NCBI RefSeq assembly: GCF_017368815.1
Contig: NZ_JAFNME010000001.1
Span: 124,001-188,000, forward strand
Reading direction: 5' to 3'
Length of the DNA stretch: 64,000 nucleotides
DNA from: Comamonas denitrificans
Lineage (GTDB): Bacteria; Pseudomonadota; Gammaproteobacteria; Burkholderiales; Burkholderiaceae_C
A program made the position numbers and the translations under genes. The notes below the pieces were generated by a model. That model had not been told where the DNA came from, did no database searches, and was given only the letters and a program-made list of their open reading frames with translations. Of this stretch, positions 20,225-30,553 are shown piece by piece; within the stretch, counting starts at the first letter, position 1; each line of letters begins with the position of its first letter.

Positions 20225-21802
20225 ATGCACCACTGGAGTTTTTATTTTTTGGCCAAGCTGGGCTTGTTCTATGCCGGGCGCATGAACTTTCATTGGCCAG
20301 CCAACCTGCTGCTGGCCCTGTGCTTGCTGTGGCCGCTGGCCCCCGGACGGGTGCGCACCGTGCGTGCCTGGGTGGCCTGGCCCCTGGCGCTGAGTTTGCT
20401 GTATTACGACTCTTACCTACCGGCGATCGGCCGGGTGCTGTCGCAAGTGACCGCCTTGGCGCAGTTTCGGCTGGATTATTTGGCCGAGCTGGTGCAGCGG
20501 GCGGTGGAGGTGCGCACGCTGGTGGCGGCCTTGGCGCTGGTGGTGGTGTATGGGCTGTTGGCGCGGCGCATTCGGTTTGCCACGGTGGTTTTTTTGGGGA
20601 TTTTCAGCGTGCCTGTGGCCGCACTGTGGAGCGCTGCCCCTGCGCCTGCCACCATTGCCTTGGTGCAGGCCGATGGGCAAACCCTGGTGCAAACCCCCGA
20701 TGCGCAGTTGCAAGCCTTTTATGCCAGCCAAGCCCAGCGCCAGCTCACCCCGGCCCCCCAGGCCGCCCCGCCTTTTGACATTGTGGTGCTGCAGGTGTGC
20801 TCCTTGTCGTGGGATGACATGGAGTTTGTCGGCCTGCGAGACCACCCTTTGCTGCAGCGTTTTGATGTGGTGTTCACCCAATTCAACAGCGCGGCCAGCT
20901 ACAGCGGCCCGGCGGCCTTGCGGCTGACGCGGGGTGCGTGCGGTCAAACTTCGCACCATGACCTGTACGAAGGTGGGGATGCCGCCTGTTACCTCTTCCC
21001 CAGCCTAGAGGCCTTGGGCTACACCGCCCAGGGCCTGCTCAACCACGATGGGGTGTTTGACGACTTTGCCAAGACACTGCAAGCGCGCGGTGGCCTGGCA
21101 GGGCGGCTGCAGAACCCGCAGGGCGTGCCCATTGCCATGCGCAATTTTGATGGCTCACCGATTTATGCCGACGGGGCCTTGCTCAGCCGGTGGTGGCAGC
21201 AACGCCAAACCCAAGGGCCGCAGCCGGTGGCGCTGTACTACAACACCGTGAGCCTGCATGACGGCAATCGCATCGAGGGGGTGGCCTCGCGCTCCAGCCT
21301 GGACACTTACAAACCCCGCCTGAGCAAATTGCTGGCCGACTTTGACCAGTTTCTGACCGAATTGGAACGCACCGGCCGCCCTGTGGCGGTGCTGCTCATG
21401 CCCGAGCATGGCGCTGCCTTGCGCGGGGATAAATACCAAATCTCGGGGATGCGCGAAATTCCGAACCCGCGCATCACCCTGGTGCCCGCCGCTTTAAAGC
21501 TGATTGGCCTGCCACCTGCGAATGCGCCCAAGGCACCCGATGCATCCGATGGACAAGCCAGCACACCGCTGACCGTGGAGGCCCCCGTCAGCTACTACGA
21601 TGTCAATCGCCTGGTGTTTGATCTGATTGAGCGCAGCCCGTTTGCGGCCGATGCCCCGCCCTGGGCCGAGCGCCTGCAAACGCTGACAACCACCGCGTTT
21701 GTCGCCGAAAACGACGATGTGGTGATGATGCGAGCGCCCGATGCGGGGGGCTACCTGATGCGCTCGGGCAAAAGTTCTGCCTGGGTGAACTATGCCCCGT
21801 GA
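20225..21802 (+). CDS. bcsG: Cellulose phosphoethanolamine transferase BcsG
   Basis: 525 aa. The first 140 residues hold about five transmembrane helices; the rest is a periplasmic alkaline-phosphatase-like domain. Zinc and active-site signatures match BcsG: VCSLSWDD (about 191), NSAASYSGPAALRL with the Ser nucleophile (about 221-234) and MPEHGAALRGDKY (about 392). BcsG moves phosphoethanolamine from phosphatidylethanolamine onto cellulose. It is the last bcs gene, 18 bases after bcsA, and its end overlaps the convergent DUF2889 gene by 13 bases. Its presence implies that the polymer made here is modified. Confidence 0.9.
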   Translation: MHHWSFYFLAKLGLFYAGRMNFHWPANLLLALCLLWPLAPGRVRTVRAWVAWPLALSLLYYDSYLPAIGRVLSQVTALAQFRLDYLAELVQRAVEVRTLVAALALVVVYGLLARRIRFATVVFLGIFSVPVAALWSAAPAPATIALVQADGQTLVQTPDAQLQAFYASQAQRQLTPAPQAAPPFDIVVLQVCSLSWDDMEFVGLRDHPLLQRFDVVFTQFNSAASYSGPAALRLTRGACGQTSHHDLYEGGDAACYLFPSLEALGYTAQGLLNHDGVFDDFAKTLQARGGLAGRLQNPQGVPIAMRNFDGSPIYADGALLSRWWQQRQTQGPQPVALYYNTVSLHDGNRIEGVASRSSLDTYKPRLSKLLADFDQFLTELERTGRPVAVLLMPEHGAALRGDKYQISGMREIPNPRITLVPAALKLIGLPPANAPKAPDASDGQASTPLTVEAPVSYYDVNRLVFDLIERSPFAADAPPWAERLQTLTTTAFVAENDDVVMMRAPDAGGYLMRSGKSSAWVNYAP

Positions 21803-22362
21803 GGGGGCTTGCCCGCTGGCTCCGGGCGCAGGTAGCCGATGAATTTCGGGAAGTGCTCGGCCACGGCTGGGCCATCGAATCTCCAGCCTTGGCATTCGCC
21901 TAAGAACAAAGGGGGGGTGTCGCCCCCAGTACTAAAGGCCGCGCCAATGCTTTGAAATGCGGCGGTGGCCATGTTCATCAGCAGCTCGCGCATATGGGTG
22001 CAACCGGCCACTTTTCCCAGATTGGCCTCAATCGCTTTGCGCCAGCCCTTGGCCATGCAGCAGCCGACCATGCGCTGCATGGCATCCAGGGCAGCGGGGC
22101 AGCCTTGGATGGGGTGGGCATCCATGGCCGCTTCAATGGCGTGGACGACCAAGCGCGTATCCACGGTCACGCGGATGTGCATGTGGTGAATGGGCTCACC
22201 GGCACGGAAGATGCCGCTGCCCAATCGGGGAACATCCATGGCCTTGGTGTCGATCAGCTCCCCTTCTACATCCCACAGGCCATCGCTGCGCTCAAAGCTT
22301 TGGTAGCGCACGCTGCGGATGTGGCGGGGTTGGCGGTCAATCGTCGGGGCAGATAAAGGCAT
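21790..22362 (-). CDS. DUF2889 domain-containing protein
   Basis: 190 aa from the ATG at 22360-22362. The sequence fits DUF2889: IDRQPRHIRSVRYQSFERSDG near the start, DVEGELIDTKAMDV, HHMHIRVTVDTRLVVHAIEAAMDA, and the Cys-containing GCTHMRELLMNMATAA. No catalytic role is established for the family. The His and Cys residues suggest a metal site but this is inference. A 63-bp upstream extension of the frame exists but looks unlike the family. The gene converges on bcsG. Confidence 0.8.
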   Translation of the reverse strand: MPLSAPTIDRQPRHIRSVRYQSFERSDGLWDVEGELIDTKAMDVPRLGSGIFRAGEPIHHMHIRVTVDTRLVVHAIEAAMDAHPIQGCPAALDAMQRMVGCCMAKGWRKAIEANLGKVAGCTHMRELLMNMATAAFQSIGAAFSTGGDTPPLFLGECQGWRFDGPAVAEHFPKFIGYLRPEPAGKPPHGA

Positions 22363-22447
22363 GGCAAGAAAATTCAGCAAAAAAACCGGCCGATTGTGCA
22401 AACCTTGGCCATGGTGTGCAGTCACTCTGGTATTGGCGTTTTTGGGA

Positions 22448-22497
22448 TGAAATAGCGCTTTTGCCTTTTATTTGTAAGCGCTTACAGCTATTGAATT
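22448..22497. repeat. AT-rich palindromic repeat upstream of ppa
   Basis: AATAGCGCTTTTG and AAGCGCTTACAGCTATT are facing arms separated by a short T-rich spacer. This is the same core (AGCTGnnAGCGCTT) as the other dispersed copies, with a deletion in the left arm. It lies between the DUF2889 start and the ppa leader and could affect transcripts in either direction. Confidence 0.5.
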
Positions 22498-22638
22498 TAA
22501 TTATTTTTAATGCAATCAGCGCCGCATTGCAAGCCTTGTGCAAGACAGCTGGGCCTAAAATGCGCGGTTTTCGTGCGGCATCCAGAGGCAGCAAGTCTTT
22601 CGGAAGCCGTGATTTTTCACTTCTCTTGTGTGATCAGC

Positions 22639-23166
22639 ATGTCTTTCGAAAAAGTCACCCCCGGCAAAAATGCCCCTGAAACCTTTAACGTGGTGATTGA
22701 AATTGCCGCCAATTCCGACCCTGTCAAGTACGAAGTCGATAAAGAAACCGGCTGCGTGTTTGTCGATCGCTTCATGGGCACCGCCATGCACTACCCCTGC
22801 AACTACGGGTATGTGCCCCAAACCCTGGCCGGTGACGGCGATCCGGTGGACGTGCTGGTGCTGACCCCCTTCCCCCTGCCCAGCGGCGTGGTCGTGCCCT
22901 GCCGCGCCATCGGCATCCTGGAGATGGAAGACGAGTCCGGCGTGGACGGCAAAGTGCTGGCCGTGCCCACCAAAAAAATCCTGCCCGCTTACGACAAAAT
23001 CGAAACCCTGGACGATGTGCACACGCTGACCTTGCAGCAAATTGCCCACTTCTTTGAGCACTACAAAGACCTGGAAAAAGGCAAATGGGTCAAAGTGCTG
23101 GGCTGGAAAGGCGTGGACGCAGCGCACAAAGAAATCGTTGATGGCATGGCCAACTACCAAGGCTAA
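22639..23166 (+). CDS. ppa: Inorganic pyrophosphatase (family I)
   Basis: 175 aa, the standard size. It hydrolyses pyrophosphate from biosynthetic reactions in the cytosol. The metal-binding signature [11 protein letters not shown] (DxDxxD) is intact, as are NYGYVPQT, the N-terminal [15 protein letters not shown] and KKILPAYDK. The ATG at 22639 (MSFEKVTPG) is chosen because the upstream frame extension is unlike the family. A strong terminator follows, indicating a single-gene transcript. Confidence 0.96.
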   Translation: MSFEKVTPGKNAPETFNVVIEIAANSDPVKYEVDKETGCVFVDRFMGTAMHYPCNYGYVPQTLAGDGDPVDVLVLTPFPLPSGVVVPCRAIGILEMEDESGVDGKVLAVPTKKILPAYDKIETLDDVHTLTLQQIAHFFEHYKDLEKGKWVKVLGWKGVDAAHKEIVDGMANYQG

Positions 23167-23220
23167 GCCGCTGGCGCTGCGGGCTTAAAGCCCAACACTG
23201 CCCACCAACGCCCACCACTA

Positions 23221-23244
23221 GGCAGTCTGCGGACTGCCTTTTTT
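23221..23244 (+). terminator. Rho-independent terminator after ppa
   Basis: A perfect 7-bp stem, GGCAGTC / GACTGCC, with a TGCG loop is followed by six T residues. It lies 54 bases downstream of the ppa stop. Confidence 0.9.
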
Positions 23245-23312
23245 GTGGGCGGCGCTGGCGTTGGGGCCTGAGCGCCGATAATCGCCGGTTTTGGTTTTAC
23301 AAAGGGGCAGCG

Positions 23313-25356
<2,044 letters not shown>

Positions 25357-25371
25357 GAACGTGTGCACGAT

Positions 25372-25539
25372 CTTAGAACGTGTTCACGATCTCCTCATGG
25401 GTGTGCGGGCGCGGCTTCGGGCGGTCTGCGTCGTTGCAAATCCTCGCAATAGCCAAGCTATTGCTGTGGTTTGCGCCTCGCAACCCATCCCGAACCGCAT
25501 CCCCCACACCTTCATTCGAGATCATGAACACGTTCTAAG
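25372..25539. mobile_element. 168-bp MITE-like hairpin element with 21-bp terminal inverted repeats
   Basis: The left end CTTAGAACGTGTTCACGATC(T) at 25372-25392 is the inverted copy of the right end at 25519-25539, with one mismatch. The interior is itself nearly palindromic (GCAAATCCTCGCAATAGC facing GCTATTGCTGTGGTTTGC), so the whole element can fold into one long hairpin. It has no coding capacity. A second, imperfect copy of the left end (AAGAACGTGTGCACGATC) lies directly before it, touching the PII stop codon. The right end alone recurs after ldcA at 7427. Confidence 0.75.
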
Positions 25540-25599
25540 CGCTGCAGGCGGGCGGTGGTTTGCGCTGTGCAGACCACCTCGGGTGGCGGGGCGTTATCG

Positions 25600-26058
25600 C
25601 TACTCCTGCCAGTGCGCACTCCAGCGCTCGCCCCAATTGCCGCTGTTGCGGGCCGTGTCCAAATCGCGGCGTTGGCGTTTGGTGGGGCGGCCTTGGCGTT
25701 GTTGGCTGATGGCGGCGGCCGGTTCGGGGGCCAGGCGGCGCTGCACAGTCAATTGCAGGCGCTGTTGCTGGCTTTCTTCGGTTTCGTAGTAGAGCAGTTG
25801 GGCCACAGTGGCAGGCCCGCGCATCGCCGATAGTGCCCGCACGATGACGGTTTTTGGCATATTGCCCTGGCGCAGGGCAATGGTGTCGCCCACGCGCACC
25901 TCGCGGGCGGCCTTGGCGGTGCTGCCATTGATGCTGACCCGGCCTTTGTGGATTTCTTCGGCCGCCAGGCTGCGGGTTTTAAAAAAGCGGGCCGCCCAGA
26001 GCCATTTGTCCAGGCGCACGCCGGTGCTGGGGGTGGAGTCGGGTTTTATTACAGACAT
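25600..26058 (-). CDS. hslR: S4-domain RNA-binding protein, Hsp15-type
   Basis: 152 aa. The S4 domain is at residues about 14-60: VRLDKWLWAARFFKTRSLA, GRVSINGSTAKAAREVRVGD. The basic C-terminal tail (QGRPTKRQRRDLD) is typical. Hsp15 binds 50S subunits carrying stalled nascent chains and helps recycle them. The ATG at 26058 lies inside the last codons of the P1 peptidase gene (10-base overlap), so the two are co-translated. Confidence 0.9.
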   Translation of the reverse strand: MSVIKPDSTPSTGVRLDKWLWAARFFKTRSLAAEEIHKGRVSINGSTAKAAREVRVGDTIALRQGNMPKTVIVRALSAMRGPATVAQLLYYETEESQQQRLQLTVQRRLAPEPAAAISQQRQGRPTKRQRRDLDTARNSGNWGERWSAHWQE

Positions 26059-27071
26059 GGTGGCATATCGGCCCAACTGGGGGCCGGGGTTTGGCCCGCC
26101 ACGGGCAAGGCGCGGGCCAGCAGCACGGCGCGGGCGGTGGCAATGGCCACGGCTTCGGCGGCCAGGGTGAATAAAGTCATTAAATCCAGCGCTTTGGGGG
26201 CTTGGCCGGTGCCCAGGGCAAACAAGGTGTCGCCATCGCTCATGGTGTGCACGGGATTGATAGCGCGGGCCAGGCCATCGTGGCCCACGGTGGCCAGGCG
26301 CTGGGCCTGGGCTTTGGTCAGTGCCATATCGGTGGCGACCACGCCAATGGTGGTGTTGCTACCGGCCAGCAAGGACTGGGGCGCATGGCCTTGCAGCAGG
26401 GCATCGCGGGCCCCCAAGAGCTGGCGGCCATCGCTGCTGCGGCAACCGGCCAGCAATTGCCCGCTGCGCGGGTGGTACACATCGCCCACGGCATTGCAGG
26501 CAATCAAGGCCCCCACGGTGACCCCATGCACGGTGAAGCTGGCCGTGCCAATGCCGCCTTGCATGGCGCGGTCAAAACCAAAAATTTTGCCCACCAAGGC
26601 CCCCGCTCCGGCACCGACGCTGCCCTCGGCCGGACGCTGGTGTGGGGCCGCCGCGCATGCGGCCTGGCAGGCGGCATACCCGGCCGCAGCATCGGGGCGG
26701 ATGCGCATATCGCCCACCGTCAGATCAAACAGCACGGCCGCCGGCACCAAGGGGAGGCGGCCTACGCCAATGTCCAGCCCCGCGCCGTGCTCTTCCAGCC
26801 AGCGGGCGGTGCCACTGGCGGCATCCAGCCCCCAGGCGCTGCCCCCGGCCAGGGTGATGCCATGGACGTGTTGCACCAAGTGGCTGGGGTGGAGCAAATC
26901 GGTCTCGCGCGTGCCGGGCGCTGCGCCGCGCACATCGACCCCGGCGGTGGCCCCTTGCGGGCACAGCACCACGCTGCAGCCGGTGGGGCGATCGGGGTGG
27001 GTGAAGTGGCCCACGTGCAGGCCCAGCACCTGGGCAAGGTGGCCGTTGTGGGCCAAAAGGTCGTCTGTCAT
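26049..27071 (-). CDS. P1 (S58, DmpA/NylC-like) family peptidase
   Basis: 340 aa Ntn-fold hydrolase that should self-cleave. The candidate cleavage site is Asn239-Thr240 in AGSNTTIGVVATD, matching the NylC-type site where the freed Thr is the nucleophile. Other family features are GITLAGGSAWGLDAASG, GVGRLPLVPAAVLFDL, GGIGTASF and VGALIACNAVGDV. Substrates in the family include beta-peptides, D-amino-acid amides and nylon oligomers; the one here is unknown. It overlaps hslR by 10 bases and forms a two-gene unit with it. A hairpin repeat separates it from DUF411. Confidence 0.85.
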   Translation of the reverse strand: MTDDLLAHNGHLAQVLGLHVGHFTHPDRPTGCSVVLCPQGATAGVDVRGAAPGTRETDLLHPSHLVQHVHGITLAGGSAWGLDAASGTARWLEEHGAGLDIGVGRLPLVPAAVLFDLTVGDMRIRPDAAAGYAACQAACAAAPHQRPAEGSVGAGAGALVGKIFGFDRAMQGGIGTASFTVHGVTVGALIACNAVGDVYHPRSGQLLAGCRSSDGRQLLGARDALLQGHAPQSLLAGSNTTIGVVATDMALTKAQAQRLATVGHDGLARAINPVHTMSDGDTLFALGTGQAPKALDLMTLFTLAAEAVAIATARAVLLARALPVAGQTPAPSWADMPPCL

Positions 27072-27079
27072 AACATCAA

Positions 27080-27129
27080 TAAAAAGAGCTGTTACCGCTT
27101 GCAGGATAAGCGAAAACAGCTCTTTTTAT
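27080..27129 (-). terminator. Palindromic repeat acting as a likely terminator after DUF411
   Basis: A long inverted repeat, AAAAAGAGCTGTTaCCGCTT facing AAGCGaAAACAGCTCTTTTT, has a 7-nt loop. On the minus strand it begins 8 bases after the DUF411 stop and ends in TTTTTAT, so it fits a rho-independent terminator. The core is the dispersed AGCTG...CGCTT palindrome, showing that this repeat family can serve as a terminator. Confidence 0.7.
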
Positions 27130-27137
27130 AGTAAAAA

Positions 27138-27653
27138 TTAGCCGGTTTTGTGGCGGTAGCTGGTAAACACGCTGGTGTTCACCCCGCTGCCCAGCATTTT
27201 TTTGGTGACCAGTAGCACGTCGTAGGGGTCTTGGCGGCCGTTGTAGGCGGGGGTGTCCATGCCGGGGCTGCCGATGACCATGCCAGGCACGGTCAGGCCC
27301 AGGGCCTTGGGCTTTTGTGCCAGCAGCTTGCGCACATCGCTGGCGGGAACGTGGCCTTCAATCACATACCCCCCAATCAAGGCGGTGTGGCACGAGCCCA
27401 GTTCTGGCGGCAGGCCCAGCTTGGCGCGTACGGCGGTGTTGCCGGTGTCGTGGGCGGTGACGGCAAAGCCGTTGTCCTGCATGTGCGTGATCCAGTCGTG
27501 GCAGCAGCCGCAGGTGGGGTCTTTCCACAGCTCTACCGGGATGGGCTGGGCGGTGGGGGCCGCAGCCCAGCTGGCCCCGCTGGTGGCGGCCACGGTGGCC
27601 AGGGCGGTTAGGTGCAAAAGGGCGCTGCGGCGCGAGGGGCGGTGCTGTGGCAT
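27138..27653 (-). CDS. DUF411 metal-binding periplasmic protein
   Basis: 171 aa with a twin-arginine-like or Sec signal (RRSALLHLTALATVAATSGA). The mature protein has the DUF411 hallmarks: LWKDPTCGCCHDWITHM near residue 50 and GLPPELGSCHTALIGGYVIEGHVPA. The conserved Cys pairs suggest copper or other soft-metal binding in the periplasm. The family is often found near copper-resistance genes; here a P-type ATPase lies 0.8 kb away. The start at 27653 fits the signal peptide; a longer frame upstream does not. Confidence 0.85.
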   Translation of the reverse strand: MPQHRPSRRSALLHLTALATVAATSGASWAAAPTAQPIPVELWKDPTCGCCHDWITHMQDNGFAVTAHDTGNTAVRAKLGLPPELGSCHTALIGGYVIEGHVPASDVRKLLAQKPKALGLTVPGMVIGSPGMDTPAYNGRQDPYDVLLVTKKMLGSGVNTSVFTSYRHKTG

Positions 27654-27757
27654 AAAAAACCTCAAAAGAAAAGACCTGTGATAGAGGGGGGCTGGGGCCT
27701 TGAAAGTTCCCGCTGCTGCGCTGGGGCTGATACCCGGTACCCGGTATCCGGTACGGC

Positions 27758-28414
27758 CTACACCACCACGTAGCGCCCTGGGCGGTGGTTCATGGACAGC
27801 ACCTGGTTGAGCACCACCCCGGCCAGAATCGACCACAGCGCCCGGTCAAGCTCCAGCAGGGCAAAGGCGCTGATCAGGATGAGGCCATCGAGCACCATTT
27901 GCACATGGCCCACGCGCCAGCCGTAGCGCTCTTGCAAATACAGGGCCGCAATGGCAATGCCGCCCAGGCTGCAGCGGTGGCGAAACATGATCAGCATGCC
28001 CACCCCCACCAAGGTGCCGCCCGCAATGGCGCTGTACGCCGGGTGGATGCTGTGCAGGGCTAGCCAATGCGGTTGCAGCTCGGTCATGAGCGACAGCAGC
28101 CCCACGGCGCAAAAAGTTTTCAGGGTGAAGGCCCAGCCCAGCTTGCGCACCGCCAGCCAGTAAAACGGCAAATTCAGCACAAACAACCACAGCCCCAAGC
28201 TGGTGTGGGTGCTGTAGTGCAGCACAAAGGCCAGCCCGGTGATGCCCCCAGTCAGCAGCCCCGCTTGTTTAAAAAACGCCACCCCCAAGGCCACCAGCAA
28301 AACACCGGTGGCAATGGCAGCGCCATCTTCTAGCAAGGTGTGGGCAGGGGCTTCGGGGGCAGAGGTGAGGATGGCCGGGGTGGCAGCATCACTGCGGGCA
28401 GAGGAGGGGGGCAT
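27758..28414 (-). CDS. YitT family membrane protein
   Basis: 218 aa with about six hydrophobic helices (GVLLVALGVAFFKQAGLLTGGITGLAF, LGLWLFVLNLPFYWLAV and later ones). Signatures of the YitT/DUF161 family include GLLTGGITG and MFRHRCSLGGIAI. The transported substrate is not known. The Ala/Pro-rich first 30 residues are unlikely to be conserved. It lies between the DUF411 gene and the P-type ATPase, all on one strand, with gaps of 104 and 61 bases. Confidence 0.85.
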   Translation of the reverse strand: MPPSSARSDAATPAILTSAPEAPAHTLLEDGAAIATGVLLVALGVAFFKQAGLLTGGITGLAFVLHYSTHTSLGLWLFVLNLPFYWLAVRKLGWAFTLKTFCAVGLLSLMTELQPHWLALHSIHPAYSAIAGGTLVGVGMLIMFRHRCSLGGIAIAALYLQERYGWRVGHVQMVLDGLILISAFALLELDRALWSILAGVVLNQVLSMNHRPGRYVVV

Positions 28415-28475
28415 GGTGTTTCAAGAAAAATCAGCGCGATTGTAGATTTGCGCTGATTTCCTGCGGCAAAGGGGT

Positions 28476-30494
28476 TTAAGCCTTCTGCCCTTTCCACCGG
28501 CGCAGCCGCAAGCCATTGGCCACCACCAGCAGGCTCACCCCCATATCGGCCAGCACCGCCAGCCACATGCTGGCGTGGCCGGTGAGGGCCAGGGCAAAGA
28601 ACACGAGTTTGATGCCCAGGGCCAGGGCGATGTTTTGCCACAGCACATTGCGGGTGCGGCGCGACAGGTGCACGGTGTCGGGGAGGCGGCGCAGATCGTC
28701 GTGCATGAGGACGACATCGGCGGTCTCTATTGCCATGTCCGTGCTGTGGGCACCGCCCATGGCAAAGCCAACATCGGCCTGGGCCAGGGCCGGGGCATCG
28801 TTCATGCCGTCGCCCACCATGGCAGTGGGGCCGCTGGTTTGTAAATCGGCCAGCAGGCGCAGTTTGTCCTCGGGCAGCAGGCCGCCTTGGGCGTGCGCAA
28901 TGCCCGCTTGGGTGGCCACGGCGTGGGCGGTGGCGGGGTGGTCACCGCTGAACAGGTGCACTTGCAGCCCCAGGGCGTGCAGTTGGGCGATAGCGGCCGG
29001 TGCTTCGGGGCGCAGGGTGTCGGCCACGGCAAACCAGGCCAGTACCTGCTGCGGTGTGGCCAGCAGGCTGATGCTGCGGCCCTGGGCGGCTTGGGCCTGC
29101 ACGATGGCGGCAAGCGCCGGGGTGGCCAGGCCCTGCTCTTGGGCCCAGCGCAGATTGACCAGAAAGAGGGGGTGGCCATCGGCCCGCTGGGCCTGCACGC
29201 CGCGCCCCGGCAGGGCGGTAATGTGCTGCACTGTGGGCAGGCTGGCCTGGACGATGCTGGCTTGCAACCCCTGGGCAATGGCTTGGGCGACGGGGTGCTC
29301 GGATTGGCTGGCGATGGCGTACGCGGTGCGTGCGCACTCTGCCGCATCAGCGGTAGCGCTGGCTTGGGCAGCGTTGTCTGCGCAGCCCAGAACTTGCCAG
29401 TCTTGCAAGCTGGGGCGGCCCGTGGTGAGGGTGCCGGTTTTGTCCAGGGCGATGTGGCGCAGGCGGTGGGCCGTTTCCAGCACGCTGCCGCCTTTGAGCA
29501 GCAGGCCCTGCCGTGCCGCCGCCGTCAGGCTGCTGACGATGGTGATTGGTGTGGACAGCACCAGGGCGCAGGGGCAGGCAATGACCAGCAAGGCCAGCGC
29601 TTGGTAGAGGGCATCGGTCGCGCTCCAGCCTAGCAGCCACGGGGCCAGCGCGGCCAGGGCGATGGCCAGCACCAGCACGATGGGGGTGTAGATGCGGGCA
29701 AATTGATCCACAAAGCGCTGGGTGGGCGCCTTGCGGGCCTGGGCCTGGGCGACCGCTTGCACGATGCGGCTCAGCAGGCTGTCGTGGCTGGCCTTGTCCA
29801 CGGTGATGAGCAGCAGGCCGTGCTGGTTGATGCTGCCCGCCCACACGGTATCGCCTGGGCCTTTGTCCGCCGGGGTGCTCTCGCCGGTGATGGGCGCTTG
29901 GTTGATGCTGCTGAAACCCTCGGTGATGGTGCCATCCAGCGGAATTTGCTCGCCCGGCAGCACGCGCACAATGGCGTGCAGCGGCACGGCCTCCAGTGCT
30001 GTGCTGGCGTAGCGGCCATCGGCCTGTTGCACTTGGGCGGTGCTGGGGGTGCTGGCCAGCAATTGCCCAAGGGCGTGGCGGGCGCGGTCCATGGCCTGGT
30101 CTTCCAGGCGCTCGGCGGCAACGTACAGGGCCATCACCATGGCCGCCTCGGGCCATTGGCCAATCAAAAAGGCCCCGGTCACGGCCACGGCCATCAGGGC
30201 ATGGATGCCCAGGTGCCGGTTTTTCAGATCGGTTAAGCCTTGGCGGTAAATGCCCAGGCCGGTTAAGGCAATGGCCACCACGGCCAGCGCCATGCCAAGG
30301 TAGTGCAGGGCGGGCCACTGGCTGTGCCCCCAGTGGGCGGCTTCGGCCCCCAAGGCCAAAATCAGCGCGGCGCTGATGCGCGGCCACGAGGGCAGAGCGC
30401 CATGGCTATGCCCGTGGTCGCCACCGCCAGGGTGTGCCCGTGGGGTGGAGGGGCTGCAGCCAGTGCAGCAGCTGGGGCTTGATGGATGTTTCAT
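28476..30494 (-). CDS. Heavy-metal P1B-type ATPase (Zn/Cd/Pb class)
   Basis: 672 aa. All P-type ATPase motifs are present: TGES in QAPITGESTPADKG, the metal motif CPC in LLVIACPCALVLSTP, DKTGTLTTG (phosphorylated Asp), HPVAQAI and GDGMNDAPALAQAD. The CPC motif with a C-terminal DMGxSLLVVxNGLRL helix fits the Zn/Cd/Pb exporters (ZntA/CadA). There is no N-terminal HMA domain; instead a short Cys/His stretch (SSPSCCTGCSPS, then GGGDHGHSHG) may bind the metal. It is a separate, core-genome relative of the cadA gene at 48371. A plain metal-responsive regulator is not adjacent. Confidence 0.9.
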   Translation of the reverse strand: MKHPSSPSCCTGCSPSTPRAHPGGGDHGHSHGALPSWPRISAALILALGAEAAHWGHSQWPALHYLGMALAVVAIALTGLGIYRQGLTDLKNRHLGIHALMAVAVTGAFLIGQWPEAAMVMALYVAAERLEDQAMDRARHALGQLLASTPSTAQVQQADGRYASTALEAVPLHAIVRVLPGEQIPLDGTITEGFSSINQAPITGESTPADKGPGDTVWAGSINQHGLLLITVDKASHDSLLSRIVQAVAQAQARKAPTQRFVDQFARIYTPIVLVLAIALAALAPWLLGWSATDALYQALALLVIACPCALVLSTPITIVSSLTAAARQGLLLKGGSVLETAHRLRHIALDKTGTLTTGRPSLQDWQVLGCADNAAQASATADAAECARTAYAIASQSEHPVAQAIAQGLQASIVQASLPTVQHITALPGRGVQAQRADGHPLFLVNLRWAQEQGLATPALAAIVQAQAAQGRSISLLATPQQVLAWFAVADTLRPEAPAAIAQLHALGLQVHLFSGDHPATAHAVATQAGIAHAQGGLLPEDKLRLLADLQTSGPTAMVGDGMNDAPALAQADVGFAMGGAHSTDMAIETADVVLMHDDLRRLPDTVHLSRRTRNVLWQNIALALGIKLVFFALALTGHASMWLAVLADMGVSLLVVANGLRLRRWKGQKA

Positions 30495-30553
30495 TTATTA
30501 GTAAAAAGCTCTAAAAACGTTGTATTTAAATCGGTTAAAGCTCTTATTTTTGA

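Noticed and set aside
30495-30553. AT-rich gap between the P-ATPase and phrB as a further copy of the dispersed palindrome
   Set aside because: It contains AAAGCTCT words but the arms do not pair convincingly, so it was not listed as a repeat.
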